A DNA stretch of 64,000 nucleotides from Bacteroidota bacterium (GCA_023415275.1 JAEZLJ010000023.1:8182-72181); one strand, 5' to 3'; counted from the stretch's first letter, positions 45,473 to 55,480 are shown. Numbers and translations: made by a program. Notes: a model not told the origin generated them from the sequence alone.

Positions 45473-46575
45473 AGATCGTAAGTCTTGTATGGTTTAAGAT
45501 ATTTCCTGCAAAATATGGAGGTCAAAAAGGCATTGCACTATTTTTAAAGCATTTGTCAGCTTATTTTGAAATCACTTGTATTTGTTCAAAGGATAATATA
45601 AAAGAGGATAATATCCTATTCAAGACTGTTCCTATACTTCCAATAGGGAAATGGCAATTTATCAATCCAGTTACCTGGATCAAAATTTTAAAGCATATAA
45701 AAAAAGAAAAGGCAGACCTTTTAATTCTTGAACATCCATATCATGCTATAACCGGAATTTTAGCAAAAATGTTATTCAGGATTCCTGTTATTCTTCACCA
45801 GCACAATATTGAGTATATAAGATTCCGGGAAATGGGTAAAAGATGGTGGCCATTATTAAAAATATGGGAGCGATGGATAAGTAAGAATGCGGATTTGATT
45901 TTATTTAAAACTGTAAAAGATCAGGAAACAGCCATTAAATTTTTTCAATTAGAAGGCAAAAACACTACTGTAATACCTTATGGGGTTGAAATAATGCCTT
46001 ACGATGAAGATGCCAGGAATACATTACGGAAAAGATTTCATTTAGATAATCAAGCAAAAATCTTTCTTTTTGCAGGCACATTGGACTATAGTCCTAACGC
46101 ACAAGCTGTAGAAAATATATATACTAAACTTGTACCCATTTTAAACAGGACTGATCAGCATTATGTTATAATAATTTGTGGAAGAAATAAAATGGAAGGT
46201 TTTGAATACCTTAATACTTTACAGGCAAAGAATGTGATAATGGCTGGAGAAGTTGCCGACATTAACGAATATTATTTTGGTGCTGATGTTTTCATCAATC
46301 CAGTTGAAGCCGGTGGAGGCATCCAAACTAAAACAATAGACGCGGTCTCCTGTCAACTTCCTGTAATATGTTTTAAAAATATGTTGGCAGGAATTCCATC
46401 AGAACTTCTGGGAACTGCAGTCTACTCTGTAGAACAAGATTCGTGGGAGCAATTTGCCAACAAAATGCTAATGGTAGAAAAAAAATGTTCCAGCTCCAAA
46501 CTTTCCGAAGTTTTGTTATGCAATAACTGGAATAGCATAGCTAAAATGGCTGCAGAAAAAATAAACCTGATATAA
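45469..46575 (+). CDS. Glycosyltransferase family 4-type
   Basis: This 368-residue GT-B fold glycosyltransferase probably transfers a nucleotide-activated sugar to a growing surface glycan in the cytoplasm. The N-terminal acceptor domain includes KYGGQKGIALFLKHL. The C-terminal donor domain has the sugar-binding region IFLFAGTLDYSPNAQA and the nucleotide-binding stretch DVFINPVEAGGGIQTKTID, where the GGGIQTK pattern is typical of this family. It shares four bases (ATGA) with the YfhO gene and one base (TAATG) with the next GT2 gene, so translation is coupled. Exact sugar specificity is unknown. Confidence 0.9.
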   Translation: MKIVSLVWFKIFPAKYGGQKGIALFLKHLSAYFEITCICSKDNIKEDNILFKTVPILPIGKWQFINPVTWIKILKHIKKEKADLLILEHPYHAITGILAKMLFRIPVILHQHNIEYIRFREMGKRWWPLLKIWERWISKNADLILFKTVKDQETAIKFFQLEGKNTTVIPYGVEIMPYDEDARNTLRKRFHLDNQAKIFLFAGTLDYSPNAQAVENIYTKLVPILNRTDQHYVIIICGRNKMEGFEYLNTLQAKNVIMAGEVADINEYYFGADVFINPVEAGGGIQTKTIDAVSCQLPVICFKNMLAGIPSELLGTAVYSVEQDSWEQFANKMLMVEKKCSSSKLSEVLLCNNWNSIAKMAAEKINLI

Positions 46576-47390
46576 TGATTGCACCTACTATCAGTATTAT
46601 TTTACCTGTATATAATGGCGAACTTTATTTAAGTAGCTGTATCGAGAGTATACTTAATCAAACTTTCAAAGATTTCGAACTCATAATTGTTAACGATGGC
46701 TCGTCAGATAGTTCAGAATCTATTATCAGGTCCTTTACTGATGATAGGATACAGTATGTAAAGAACGATAGAAACCTTGGATTAATTTATAGCCTGAACA
46801 GGGGAATAGATTTGGCTAAGGGTGCGTTTATTGCCCGTATGGATGCTGATGACCTGGCATTTCCTAACCGTTTGATGGATCAAAAAAAATACCTTGATAC
46901 GCATCCCAATTGCGACATAGTAGCCGGACAAGTAGAATTTATAAATATAAAGGGTGAAAGCACGGGGAATTGGGCACTCGATAAAAAAACAATTTCCTAC
47001 AAATCCATTTTGAACACGATGCCTTTTGAAAATTGCCTGGCCCACCCTACAATTATGGGACGCAGCGCTATTTTTAAAATTTATAAGTATGATCCGAAAC
47101 AAGTTGATATTGAAGATTATCATTTATGGTTAAAAATGCTATCCTTAGGCATCATCATTGAAAAAATTGACCACCCTGTTTTATATTACCGCAATAATCC
47201 CGTTTCGATTACCAATCAAATTTTGAGAAAAGACAATTTTTTCTTTCGGCATGCAAGAATGAAAAAATATGTTATTGTGGAAGCAATTAAAACAAAAAGA
47301 GTGACTGGATATCATTTTCTAATCCTGGTAGCAATGGTCATTGATTTATTGAAAGGGTTTGGTAAAAACATTAAATCAAGCTGGAAATAA
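46575..47390 (+). CDS. Glycosyltransferase family 2
   Basis: This GT-A fold glycosyltransferase of 271 residues has the N-terminal ISIILPVYNGELYLSSCI and the nucleotide-sugar sites VNDGSSDSS and ARMDADD (the DxD that binds the divalent metal). It ends with a hydrophobic segment and a basic tail that may sit on the membrane. It belongs to the glycan operon. The start overlaps the preceding stop by one base, and the next gene begins two bases after its stop. Confidence 0.93.
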   Translation: MIAPTISIILPVYNGELYLSSCIESILNQTFKDFELIIVNDGSSDSSESIIRSFTDDRIQYVKNDRNLGLIYSLNRGIDLAKGAFIARMDADDLAFPNRLMDQKKYLDTHPNCDIVAGQVEFINIKGESTGNWALDKKTISYKSILNTMPFENCLAHPTIMGRSAIFKIYKYDPKQVDIEDYHLWLKMLSLGIIIEKIDHPVLYYRNNPVSITNQILRKDNFFFRHARMKKYVIVEAIKTKRVTGYHFLILVAMVIDLLKGFGKNIKSSWK

Positions 47391-47391
47391 T

Positions 47392-48576
47392 ATGTATAGG
47401 TTATACATATTGAAAAGACAAATTGAGGATATTTTCATTTTCCCATTTATCCTGGTAGGTCGCCTGATTGCCTTTCTGAAGCCTTTGAAAAAGGATTACA
47501 GGCTTTTTTATTTTTTTCCATTTCATCATATTGGAGGTGCTGAAAAAGTTCATCTACAAATTGCAAAGGCAACAGGTGGTAAGGATACTATTATTTTTTT
47601 TACACGCCGTTCGCATAATGAAGGATATTATGAGGAATTCGTAAACACTAACTGCGAGATAAAAGATATATCACGCTATACAGATAAAAAATGGCTTTAT
47701 TTTCTTAATCTCATTTGCAGAGGAATTATTAGTGGTTATATCAACAACCAAAGTGAGCAACCCATTATTTTTAACGGTCAATGTAATTTTGGTTATAAGA
47801 TTAGTCCGTGGATCAGGAATTGCAAACAAATTGAACTAATACACTCTCTCAATAGTTTTTCTTATATAAGAATTCCATTTCTGCCATTTATTGATGAAAC
47901 CATTATGATAAGCAGATTAAGAATTCAAGACCACCTGGAACTATATAAGAAATTAAAGATCCCGGAAAAATATATTCACAGAATTCAGTTCATTTCAAAT
48001 GCAATTGCATTGCCGGCTCTTCAGGAAGAAAAGCCTGACAAGCCTATAACTGTATTATATGTTGGAAGGGGAACTCCAGAGAAAAGGCCCAAACTTTTTG
48101 TAGATATTGCTGAGGAATTTAGAGATAAAAACAACATTTCTTTTCAAATATTGGGAGATGTTTCAGAGAGTATAAATATTGCCAACAAGCCATTCATCCA
48201 TTTTTGGGGAAACGTTACTGACAAGCGGCAAATAGCTAATATCTATTCTGCAGCACACATTTTGGTAATACCCTCAGAAACTGAAGGATTTCCATTGGCC
48301 ATGATGGAAGCGATGGCCTTTGGATTGGCAATTATTGCTACACCCGTCGGAGACATTCCTTTTCATTTGCAAAATGGCAAAACTGGATATTTATTCAGTA
48401 CTATAGAAAATGTGCAAGCTATCATTGAAGAAGCGGTAATTAAGATTAATAAATTGTACAACGATCCAGAACTTTTAAAAATGATCAGTAATCACAACAT
48501 ACAGTATGCCCGACAGCATTTTGATATTGTAGACTTTGACAGATCTTATCAAAACCTATTATTAAAAAAGAAATAA
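47392..48576 (+). CDS. Glycosyltransferase family 4
   Basis: This 394-residue GT-B glycosyltransferase has an N-terminal HHIGGAEKVHLQIAKATGG acceptor-domain motif and a C-terminal donor domain with VLYVGRGTPEKRPKLF and IPSETEGFPLAMMEAMAFG, the ExxxxxxxE-type motif of family 4. I start at ATG 47392, because the longer frame from 47359 would overlap the upstream gene by 32 bases. It is the fourth gene of the tight operon. The next gene follows one base after the stop codon. Confidence 0.92.
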   Translation: MYRLYILKRQIEDIFIFPFILVGRLIAFLKPLKKDYRLFYFFPFHHIGGAEKVHLQIAKATGGKDTIIFFTRRSHNEGYYEEFVNTNCEIKDISRYTDKKWLYFLNLICRGIISGYINNQSEQPIIFNGQCNFGYKISPWIRNCKQIELIHSLNSFSYIRIPFLPFIDETIMISRLRIQDHLELYKKLKIPEKYIHRIQFISNAIALPALQEEKPDKPITVLYVGRGTPEKRPKLFVDIAEEFRDKNNISFQILGDVSESINIANKPFIHFWGNVTDKRQIANIYSAAHILVIPSETEGFPLAMMEAMAFGLAIIATPVGDIPFHLQNGKTGYLFSTIENVQAIIEEAVIKINKLYNDPELLKMISNHNIQYARQHFDIVDFDRSYQNLLLKKK

Positions 48577-48577
48577 G

Positions 48578-49489
48578 TTGAAACCTTTAAGCTTTATCAT
48601 AATTACTTATAACAGGCCTGCTGATGCTTTAGCATTGTTGAAAAATATCTATGACCTGGATAAAGCAATTGAATTACTGGAAGAAATCATTATAGTGAAC
48701 AATGCATCGGATTCTGATTATTCTGAAGTTGAATCTTTTATTGCTTCCCATTCTGACTTACCATATAAATATTACTATTCCCCCGAAAACCTTGGAGTTG
48801 CCAAAGGAAGAAATTATGCTTTACAAAAAAGTTCAAGTCCAATTTTAATAATGTTGGACGATGATGCAGAATTGCAAAATAAAGACTGCCTCATACTACT
48901 ACTAGAGGAATTTGAAAAAAAGAATACTACCCGCCCTAAGGCAATCATTACGTTTAAAGTATTATACTTTGAAACGAGGGAAATGCAAATCAACGCATTT
49001 CCCCATAAGAAATTTGAAGAGTATAAGGATAGGGACTTTTTAGAAACCTATTATTATGCTGGAGGAGCACATGCTATAAAAAGAAGTGTGTTACAAGAAG
49101 TGGGTACTTACCCGGAAGATTTTTTTTATGGGATGGAGGAGTATGATTTAAGTTACCGCATTCTGGATGCAGGATATTCAATTGTTTATAGCAATAAAAT
49201 AGTTATGCTGCACAAAGAATCTCCCCTTGGTAGAAAACCGAAAGAGGAAAAGGTGCGAATGATGTGGGTGAATAAAAGCAAGGTTGCCTGGCGTTATTTA
49301 CCGTTGCAGTATTTTACAAGTACAGCAGTTTTATGGTCATTGTTTTATTTAAAAAATACAGGATTTCAATTAAAAGGATACATCACAGGATGGAGAGATA
49401 TTAAGAAAGTAATAAAAACTAAAAGACAGCCAATCCAGAAAAATACTATTGAATATTTGAAAAGCCTTAATGCAAGGCTTTGGTATTAA
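48578..49489 (+). CDS. Glycosyltransferase family 2 with rhamnosyltransferase-like features
   Basis: This 303-residue GT-A enzyme begins directly with the family motif LSFIIITYNRPADAL. It has the metal-binding MLDDDAEL and the YYAGGAHAIKRSVL and FYGMEEYDLSYRI blocks seen in rhamnosyltransferase-like GT2 proteins, where the ED acts near the acceptor. It uses a TTG start at 48578, and no earlier start fits. It is the last gene of the five-gene operon, ending 27 bases from the opposing adhesin gene. Confidence 0.9.
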   Translation: MKPLSFIIITYNRPADALALLKNIYDLDKAIELLEEIIIVNNASDSDYSEVESFIASHSDLPYKYYYSPENLGVAKGRNYALQKSSSPILIMLDDDAELQNKDCLILLLEEFEKKNTTRPKAIITFKVLYFETREMQINAFPHKKFEEYKDRDFLETYYYAGGAHAIKRSVLQEVGTYPEDFFYGMEEYDLSYRILDAGYSIVYSNKIVMLHKESPLGRKPKEEKVRMMWVNKSKVAWRYLPLQYFTSTAVLWSLFYLKNTGFQLKGYITGWRDIKKVIKTKRQPIQKNTIEYLKSLNARLWY

Positions 49490-49516
49490 TTCTTTTGGTC
49501 TGAATTGATTGATGAT

Positions 49517-52192
49517 TTATCTTATTAATGTTACTATCCCCTTCTTATAAATTGGTTGATTGCTGCATGGGCTTTCTGCCTTTACCTGGTATATATATGC
49601 GCCTGATGGTTGTTTTACGCTTTTATAGACACCATCCCAGCACAAGTTTTTATCGGTGCTGTGAAATAAAAGTTCTCCCCAACGGTTATAAATCCACAGT
49701 TCAAAATAGGTTGTGCCAGACCAATGATTAAAATTAAAACAATCATTTTTTCCATCATTATTAGGGGTAAATGCATTCGGGATATAAAAACCATTTGTGC
49801 CTGACATAAAATTGGCATGTACCAATATTGAATCACTTTCCGTACAACCACCATTTGATACCTGGACCTTATACCATGTATCTGTAAGTGGACGAACAAC
49901 TGGATTAGCAATACCAGGATAATTTATATTTAGGCTTGGAGTCCAATAAAAGGAACTTCCACCGGCAGCAATTAACTGAGACTCAAGATTTACACAGTCA
50001 ATATCATTGGATTTTTTGATGTCTATAACAGGCTTTTGGTTGACTTTTATAATGCTGCTTAAAGTATCTTTAGAACACGCTGATTCCAATCTGACGAAAA
50101 TGGTATCGGTAAGATCAGCTGAAAAATATAGTGACGAGGATGTCGATGTAATATTTGATTTATTAGAAAACCAGGAATATTCATTGGCGCCAGAAGCGCT
50201 AATAGTAACATCATCGCCCTTACAAATATCTAATCTATCTGGTACTATAGAAAAGACGCTTTTTGGAATCACCTTAACATTAATTGTATCTTTTTTTTCA
50301 CAGCCTGGCACGTCCCAACCAGTAACAATATATTGAGAAGATTGTGTTGGAGTAATTAAAGGACTTTGAATATTCGGATCTGAAACAGCATTAACGGGCG
50401 ACCAGGCAAAATATTGAGCACCACTAGCAGACAAATTCATACTCGCGCTGGCACACAGTGAAGTGTCTTTTCCAGCATTCAAAATAGGGGACTCCACAAC
50501 ATTGATACGAACAGAATCATATTGCAAATTAACTTTTGAAAAGGAAATATCGTCTATGGCAAAGTCATTGCCGTTATCCATAGAATTATCATTAACAATA
50601 CTAACCTCGGCTTTCATATTGTTACCAGAATTCCATGATGTTTCCCACAAGCGCCAATTGCAGGTAGTACCCTCACCCAAAATACCCTCTCCTATTAATA
50701 CATTATTAATGGAAAATCTAAGTTTTGCTGGGTTTATCGATTGCAAAGATTGCAACCAAAATGAAAAATTGTAATTAGTATTAGGGTCCACATCTATTAC
50801 TGTTCTCCAAATTTTAAAGCCCAATACTGAAGATCCATTAACTATCAACATATTTTCTGATCCACTTGTATGGTCTTTGCAATTTGCAAAGATATTATTC
50901 CAGTTAGCACTGCTTTTTTCAATCCCAAATTGGCCGATATTTGAATTAAAGCTTGCATAGCTATAATCAGAGGAAAAATTTGAATTACCCATATCGAAGT
51001 TTCCATTTGGAATTAGGTTTGGCCCTACAAGTTTAGATGTAACGAAATAGGTTGAAGAGGTTAATGGCTTTACCAATTGTGAACTCTCATTTGTAAAGGA
51101 ACCCCCATCAGTAGATGTCCAACAATTAGTCAATCCATTAATTTTAGATGTTAGTGCAATAGATTGTCCAATACAAATAGTGGTATCTTTCATGTTTAAT
51201 AAAACACTTTTTACCGGCTCTGCAATAGAAATAGTTTTTATAAGGCTATCGATACAACCAAATGTATTTTGAGTATTTAATTTGATTTGGTATTCCCCAG
51301 AATTTAAATAATTATGTATCACAGTGGATCCTGATCCAAAAGTGCCATCACCAAAACTCCAATTTGCTAATGCCAAATTTGGATTGCTGATTACCAATTT
51401 AACCTCCTTAGTATTACAAATTGATTGGTCAGTAGTAAAATCAATAGATCGTGTTGAACTTTCAAAATTGTCATACAATGCATCTATTTCATCTTTATTT
51501 AAAGCTCGGTTATACCATCGGATATCATCCATCTTTCCCTTATATGATAGAAGATCCTGTTGCCACCAATTTCCAAAACGCAACTCAGAATTGCATGATA
51601 AAAAGCCATTGAATGAAGTTAAACTTTGTGTTTTAAGCTTGCCATCTATATAAATAGAATGATGAACTCCATCAAACACAATTACTATACAATACCATTT
51701 GTTTTTACAAATCCAATTATTTGTATTTATATAACTTGAAGAATTAGTATTAGAACATGTTGAATTGTTTCCAACTATATTAGAACCAATGCCTGGAAAT
51801 GGAGGGTAATTAATGAAAAACTGATATTGAGATCCTCCTGAGCCACTAGAATTTGTAAAGCTTCTTTTTCCAACTAAATTTTGAAGCGCATCTGATTCTG
51901 TTTGAAACCAAAGAACAAGACTAAATCGTGGTGATGAAAAAGACCCATTAGCATCGCTAACTTTTAAATAATCATCAATTCCATCAAAATAATAAGCACT
52001 GTTTAAATTGCCGAAACGGTCAGTAGTTAACATAGCGTTTCCAACATTTATTGCATTATGACCATTTCCTGACAAGTCATTCGTTCCTCCTGAAAAAGGA
52101 TAATATGCAATCAGACCAGTTTGCAAGTCAATTTGTGCAAAAGCGGTTAAAAAAGAAAAAATGTAAATAATGGCGCAAATTATTTTTCTCAT
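49517..52192 (-). CDS. LamG/PKD repeat surface protein, T9SS type B substrate
   Basis: This 891-residue secreted surface protein has a signal peptide (MRKIICAIIYIFSFLTAFAQ) and a LamG/concanavalin-like domain at about 25-235. A PKD domain (NWSFGDGTFGSGSTVIHNY) lies around 275-325, and a carbohydrate-binding-like domain (LIPNGNFDMGN to FAIDDISFS) at about 395-550. Several Ig-like segments with Cys-containing edges follow. The last 85 residues begin PNAFTPNNDGKNDCFNF and end YKKGIVTLIR, the gliding-motility type B sorting domain used by T9SS. It probably acts as an adhesin or sugar binder. It is embedded, in reverse, between two blocks of glycan genes. Start ATG 52192 is preferred over a TTG three codons earlier. 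Confidence 0.9.
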   Translation of the reverse strand: MRKIICAIIYIFSFLTAFAQIDLQTGLIAYYPFSGGTNDLSGNGHNAINVGNAMLTTDRFGNLNSAYYFDGIDDYLKVSDANGSFSSPRFSLVLWFQTESDALQNLVGKRSFTNSSGSGGSQYQFFINYPPFPGIGSNIVGNNSTCSNTNSSSYINTNNWICKNKWYCIVIVFDGVHHSIYIDGKLKTQSLTSFNGFLSCNSELRFGNWWQQDLLSYKGKMDDIRWYNRALNKDEIDALYDNFESSTRSIDFTTDQSICNTKEVKLVISNPNLALANWSFGDGTFGSGSTVIHNYLNSGEYQIKLNTQNTFGCIDSLIKTISIAEPVKSVLLNMKDTTICIGQSIALTSKINGLTNCWTSTDGGSFTNESSQLVKPLTSSTYFVTSKLVGPNLIPNGNFDMGNSNFSSDYSYASFNSNIGQFGIEKSSANWNNIFANCKDHTSGSENMLIVNGSSVLGFKIWRTVIDVDPNTNYNFSFWLQSLQSINPAKLRFSINNVLIGEGILGEGTTCNWRLWETSWNSGNNMKAEVSIVNDNSMDNGNDFAIDDISFSKVNLQYDSVRINVVESPILNAGKDTSLCASASMNLSASGAQYFAWSPVNAVSDPNIQSPLITPTQSSQYIVTGWDVPGCEKKDTINVKVIPKSVFSIVPDRLDICKGDDVTISASGANEYSWFSNKSNITSTSSSLYFSADLTDTIFVRLESACSKDTLSSIIKVNQKPVIDIKKSNDIDCVNLESQLIAAGGSSFYWTPSLNINYPGIANPVVRPLTDTWYKVQVSNGGCTESDSILVHANFMSGTNGFYIPNAFTPNNDGKNDCFNFNHWSGTTYFELWIYNRWGELLFHSTDKNLCWDGVYKSVKQPSGAYIYQVKAESPCSNQPIYKKGIVTLIR

Positions 52193-52349
52193 AGGCTCCA
52201 AGGATAAGCAGAGCTGCCAATATATAAAAAATAATGCTACTATCGTATGATAATATAATATTCATAAAAAGTTTGTCAGCTAGTTTGAAAAATTAAATTT
52301 CAAACCAAATTAGTTTAAGTTGCAAGTTTTTATATTAAGCGATAGGTAA

Positions 52350-53141
52350 ATGAATCAACTATTCAAGAAATTATTAAAAGCTGTAAGGTTATACAAACCC
52401 ATTTTAATAATCAAAAAAGAAATTGATAGATTAAAGTCTAAAAGAAATGAAAAATTATATCATAAAAACAGAATAGTTTTTTATAGAAAGTTATTAAAGC
52501 CGGGAAATTTAGTTTTTGATATAGGTGCCAATATTGGAAACAGGGTTCAGGTTTTCAAGGAATTGGAATGCAATGTAATAGCTGTTGAACCGCAATTAAA
52601 TTGTGTGAAGACTCTGAAAAAAAAATTTGGGAATTCCATTGTTATTGAACAAATAGGTCTTGGGAAGCAAGAAGGCATAATGGAAATGTTTATTGCGGAT
52701 GAATCTACCATTTCTACCTTTTCAAAAGAATTTATTGAAAAAACAAAAAACAACAAATTCAAAAGAAATAATTGGGACCAAAAACAGGAAGTTAGAATAA
52801 GCACATTGGATCAATTAATTACCAAACATGGAATACCCGAATTTTGCAAAATTGATGTTGAAGGGTTTGAATCAGAAGTTTTAAAAGGGTTATCAAAAAA
52901 AATTCCAATTATTTCATTTGAATATAACGTACCTGAAATGTCTGAAAATGTATACTTGTGTTTGCAATTATTAAATAACATTTCAGAAGATTATTTATTT
53001 AATTTTTCAATTGGAGAATCAATGGCATTCAAGTTGGATCGATGGCTACCATACAGAGATTTTTTATCATTAACTCTTACTAAAGAATTTTTAAATAGTG
53101 ATTTCGGAGACATTTATGCAACAATAAATATCAAACAATAA
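52350..53141 (+). CDS. FkbM-family methyltransferase (1)
   Basis: This S-adenosylmethionine-dependent methyltransferase has 263 residues. The FkbM domain shows the cofactor motif VFDIGANIGNRVQVF, the second conserved block VIAVEPQLNCVKTL and the IDVEGFESEVLKGL motif. FkbM proteins O-methylate hydroxyl groups, in surface glycans among other substrates. The next gene, another FkbM homologue, starts one base after its stop codon. The N-terminal 55 residues are basic and may be a membrane-associated extension. Confidence 0.9.
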   Translation: MNQLFKKLLKAVRLYKPILIIKKEIDRLKSKRNEKLYHKNRIVFYRKLLKPGNLVFDIGANIGNRVQVFKELECNVIAVEPQLNCVKTLKKKFGNSIVIEQIGLGKQEGIMEMFIADESTISTFSKEFIEKTKNNKFKRNNWDQKQEVRISTLDQLITKHGIPEFCKIDVEGFESEVLKGLSKKIPIISFEYNVPEMSENVYLCLQLLNNISEDYLFNFSIGESMAFKLDRWLPYRDFLSLTLTKEFLNSDFGDIYATINIKQ

Positions 53142-53142
53142 A

Positions 53143-53847
53143 ATGGTTAAAGCACTTATTTCATTATTAGAAAAAACTGAAGGTTTAACCAGAAGAATAA
53201 AAAAGAACCTGAAGATAAAAACCGATACACAGTTTCAGTTACTGGAAAAATGGTATAAAGACGATCCTCATAATATTAAAAAATCTACTTTCTCTCATTT
53301 ATCCGAAAAAAGTATAGTCTTTGACCTTGGAGGCTATGAAGGCCAGTGGACCAGTGATATATATTCCAGATACAATTGCAACATTTTTGTTTTCGAACCT
53401 GTTAGTGCTTATGCTAACCTAATAAAAGATAGATTCATTCAAAATTCTAAAATTCATGTTTTTGATTATGGTTTAGCAAGTTCAGCACAAAAAGTACCTA
53501 TATCTGTAGATGAATTTGCATCCAGTATTGTAAACAGTAAAATAAAATCCAAAAATACAGAGATTATAGAACTGATTGATTTCAAGGAATTTATGGTTCA
53601 ACATCAAATTGATTCAATTGATCTTATCAAAATAAATATCGAGGGTGCCGAATATGATTTATTGGAATATTTACTAAATAAAAATATTATTAATAATATA
53701 CAAATATTATTAATTCAATTTCATAATTTTTCCAAAGACGCACATATAAAAATGAAAAGAATTCAGGAGAGAATGGCAGTCACACATCAACAAGTTTATG
53801 ACTATCCTTTTGTATGGAACTGTTGGCAAAAAAGAAATTTACAATGA
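53143..53847 (+). CDS. FkbM-family methyltransferase (2)
   Basis: This second FkbM-type methyltransferase of 234 residues has the cofactor block VFDLGGYEGQWTSDI, IFVFEPVSAYANL and INIEGAEYDLLEYL. It is clearly homologous in layout to its neighbour, but the identity looks low, so the two may act on different hydroxyls. It lies one base after the first FkbM gene and 20 bases before the fucosyltransferase gene, forming a probable three-gene operon. Confidence 0.88.
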   Translation: MVKALISLLEKTEGLTRRIKKNLKIKTDTQFQLLEKWYKDDPHNIKKSTFSHLSEKSIVFDLGGYEGQWTSDIYSRYNCNIFVFEPVSAYANLIKDRFIQNSKIHVFDYGLASSAQKVPISVDEFASSIVNSKIKSKNTEIIELIDFKEFMVQHQIDSIDLIKINIEGAEYDLLEYLLNKNIINNIQILLIQFHNFSKDAHIKMKRIQERMAVTHQQVYDYPFVWNCWQKRNLQ

Positions 53848-53867
53848 TGATTTAATTAGTTTTTTAA

Positions 53868-54722
53868 ATGATCATTGTAAAATTAAAAGGTGGACTTGGA
53901 AACCAGATGTTTCAATACGCTGCTGCGAAAGCATTAGCACTCCATAATAACACTCAAACAAAATTGGATATATCGGAATATTCCACTGATCAACTCCGGA
54001 ACTTTGACCTCACAAAATTGAATGCGGGTATTGCTGTGGCCACCGAATCAGAAATTAAAAGGTTAAAAGCCTATAATTCTATTGATCGGGTAATTTCCCG
54101 CATGACTCCAATAAATAAAAGAAGATTTTATAAAGAACCCTTTTTTCACTTTGATAATAACTTCTTTAAACTTGGACCTGATATATATATTCAGGGCTAT
54201 TTCCAAAGTGAAAAATACTTCAGTCCAATTCAAGAAATAATAAGAAAAGAATATAGACTTAAAGAGAGCATACAATGTAACGTTGAAAAACTATGTCATG
54301 AATTGAAATATGTCAATTCGGTTTCAATTCATATCAGGAAGGGAGATTATCAAAACAAAGAAACTCAAGATGTACATGGCATATTGCCTATTGAGTATTA
54401 TCACAAAGCAATTAGAAAGATTCACCAATTAGTTGCTGATCCAAAGTTTTATATTTTCACGGATGATAAAAGATGGGCAGAAGATAATTTCAACGTACCA
54501 AATTCAACTATTGTTTCTGGTAATTTTTCAACAGATCATTTTGAAGACTTGTACTTAATGACCCAATGTAGCCATAATATTATCGCTAATAGTAGTTTTA
54601 GCTGGTGGGGAGCCTGGCTCAATGCAAATCCAAACAAGAACGTTATTGCTCCTTTAAAATGGTTCAATAATGGTCCGTCAGATGTTCAGGATTTGATTCC
54701 AGAAAACTGGATAAGACTCTGA
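53868..54722 (+). CDS. Alpha-1,2-fucosyltransferase-like protein (GT11)
   Basis: This 284-residue cytoplasmic glycosyltransferase adds L-fucose, or a related 6-deoxyhexose, from GDP-fucose to a galactose-type acceptor. Diagnostic motifs are KLKGGLGNQMFQYAAAKALA near the N-terminus, the GDP-binding HIRKGDY and the C-terminal NSSFSWWGAWL, all typical of GT11. It closes the FkbM block and suggests that the surface glycan carries fucose and methyl ethers. Confidence 0.93.
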   Translation: MIIVKLKGGLGNQMFQYAAAKALALHNNTQTKLDISEYSTDQLRNFDLTKLNAGIAVATESEIKRLKAYNSIDRVISRMTPINKRRFYKEPFFHFDNNFFKLGPDIYIQGYFQSEKYFSPIQEIIRKEYRLKESIQCNVEKLCHELKYVNSVSIHIRKGDYQNKETQDVHGILPIEYYHKAIRKIHQLVADPKFYIFTDDKRWAEDNFNVPNSTIVSGNFSTDHFEDLYLMTQCSHNIIANSSFSWWGAWLNANPNKNVIAPLKWFNNGPSDVQDLIPENWIRL

Positions 54723-54736
54723 ACCTTTCTTAAATA

Positions 54737-55480
54737 TTATTGGAGAGTGAGTTTTTTTAAGAATAAATGCATTGCTTGTCTTTTTTCATCATCAAGCTTG
54801 TAATCGATACATTTAGTGTAGTAAGTTTTCAAATCATAATATTCAAAATGATTTTGCTGCACAATTTCATCAATATGATCAAAGCCCAGGCCATTGGCTT
54901 GATTAAATAGTTCTTCAAATTCAGGTTTAAGCCTTTTATTAGCTATCCACGCTGCAAAAACGAAAGGAAGGCCAGTGTGTAACTTCCAGGTTTCAGCCAG
55001 ATCATAAATATATTTTGATCTATTTCGCTGTTCAAGTGCCCTATCCCCTATTACGACACCTGCAGCAGTTCCAGCAATCTGTTGACGAAAGTCCTCCCCC
55101 TTTGCATCTATATATTCCACTTCCTTTTCCCAATATTCCTTTAATAAAACCTTTGCCAGGTTAACAGAAGTACGGGACTGATAATCCAGATATACAGTCT
55201 TAATCTTGTCGATAGGAACTTCACTAAAAAGACAAACTGATGCTACCGGACCATTAGCTCCAATACAGTAATCAGTAACAGTATGCCATTCCTTTAGTCT
55301 TAGAGTAGCAGCAACAGGTATTAAACCAAGGTCAACTTCATCGTTAATTAGCATTTGAGCGATCTTGGAAGGATAGTCTTCAATAAGTTCTATCTGTTCT
55401 CTTACCGGATGGCGCTCAATACCATATAATAGTGGCTTTGTATTGAGATAACTCACTGCTGCAACTCTTATCTTACCCAA
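54737..55480 (-). CDS. mqnA: Chorismate dehydratase
   Basis: This cytoplasmic enzyme of about 247 residues starts the futalosine menaquinone pathway by dehydrating chorismate to 3-(1-carboxyvinyl)oxybenzoate. The N-terminal IRVAAVSYLNTKPLLYG, the VDLGLIPVAA loop and the YQSRTSVNLAKVLL block match MqnA rather than MqnD. I start at TTG 55480 (MGKIRVAAVSY), because a perfect -7 element (TATATTTG) occupies 55499-55506 and would overlap the longer frame that begins with TTG 55501. The divergent purB gene uses the same short intergenic region. Confidence 0.93.
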   Translation of the reverse strand: MGKIRVAAVSYLNTKPLLYGIERHPVREQIELIEDYPSKIAQMLINDEVDLGLIPVAATLRLKEWHTVTDYCIGANGPVASVCLFSEVPIDKIKTVYLDYQSRTSVNLAKVLLKEYWEKEVEYIDAKGEDFRQQIAGTAAGVVIGDRALEQRNRSKYIYDLAETWKLHTGLPFVFAAWIANKRLKPEFEELFNQANGLGFDHIDEIVQQNHFEYYDLKTYYTKCIDYKLDDEKRQAMHLFLKKLTLQ

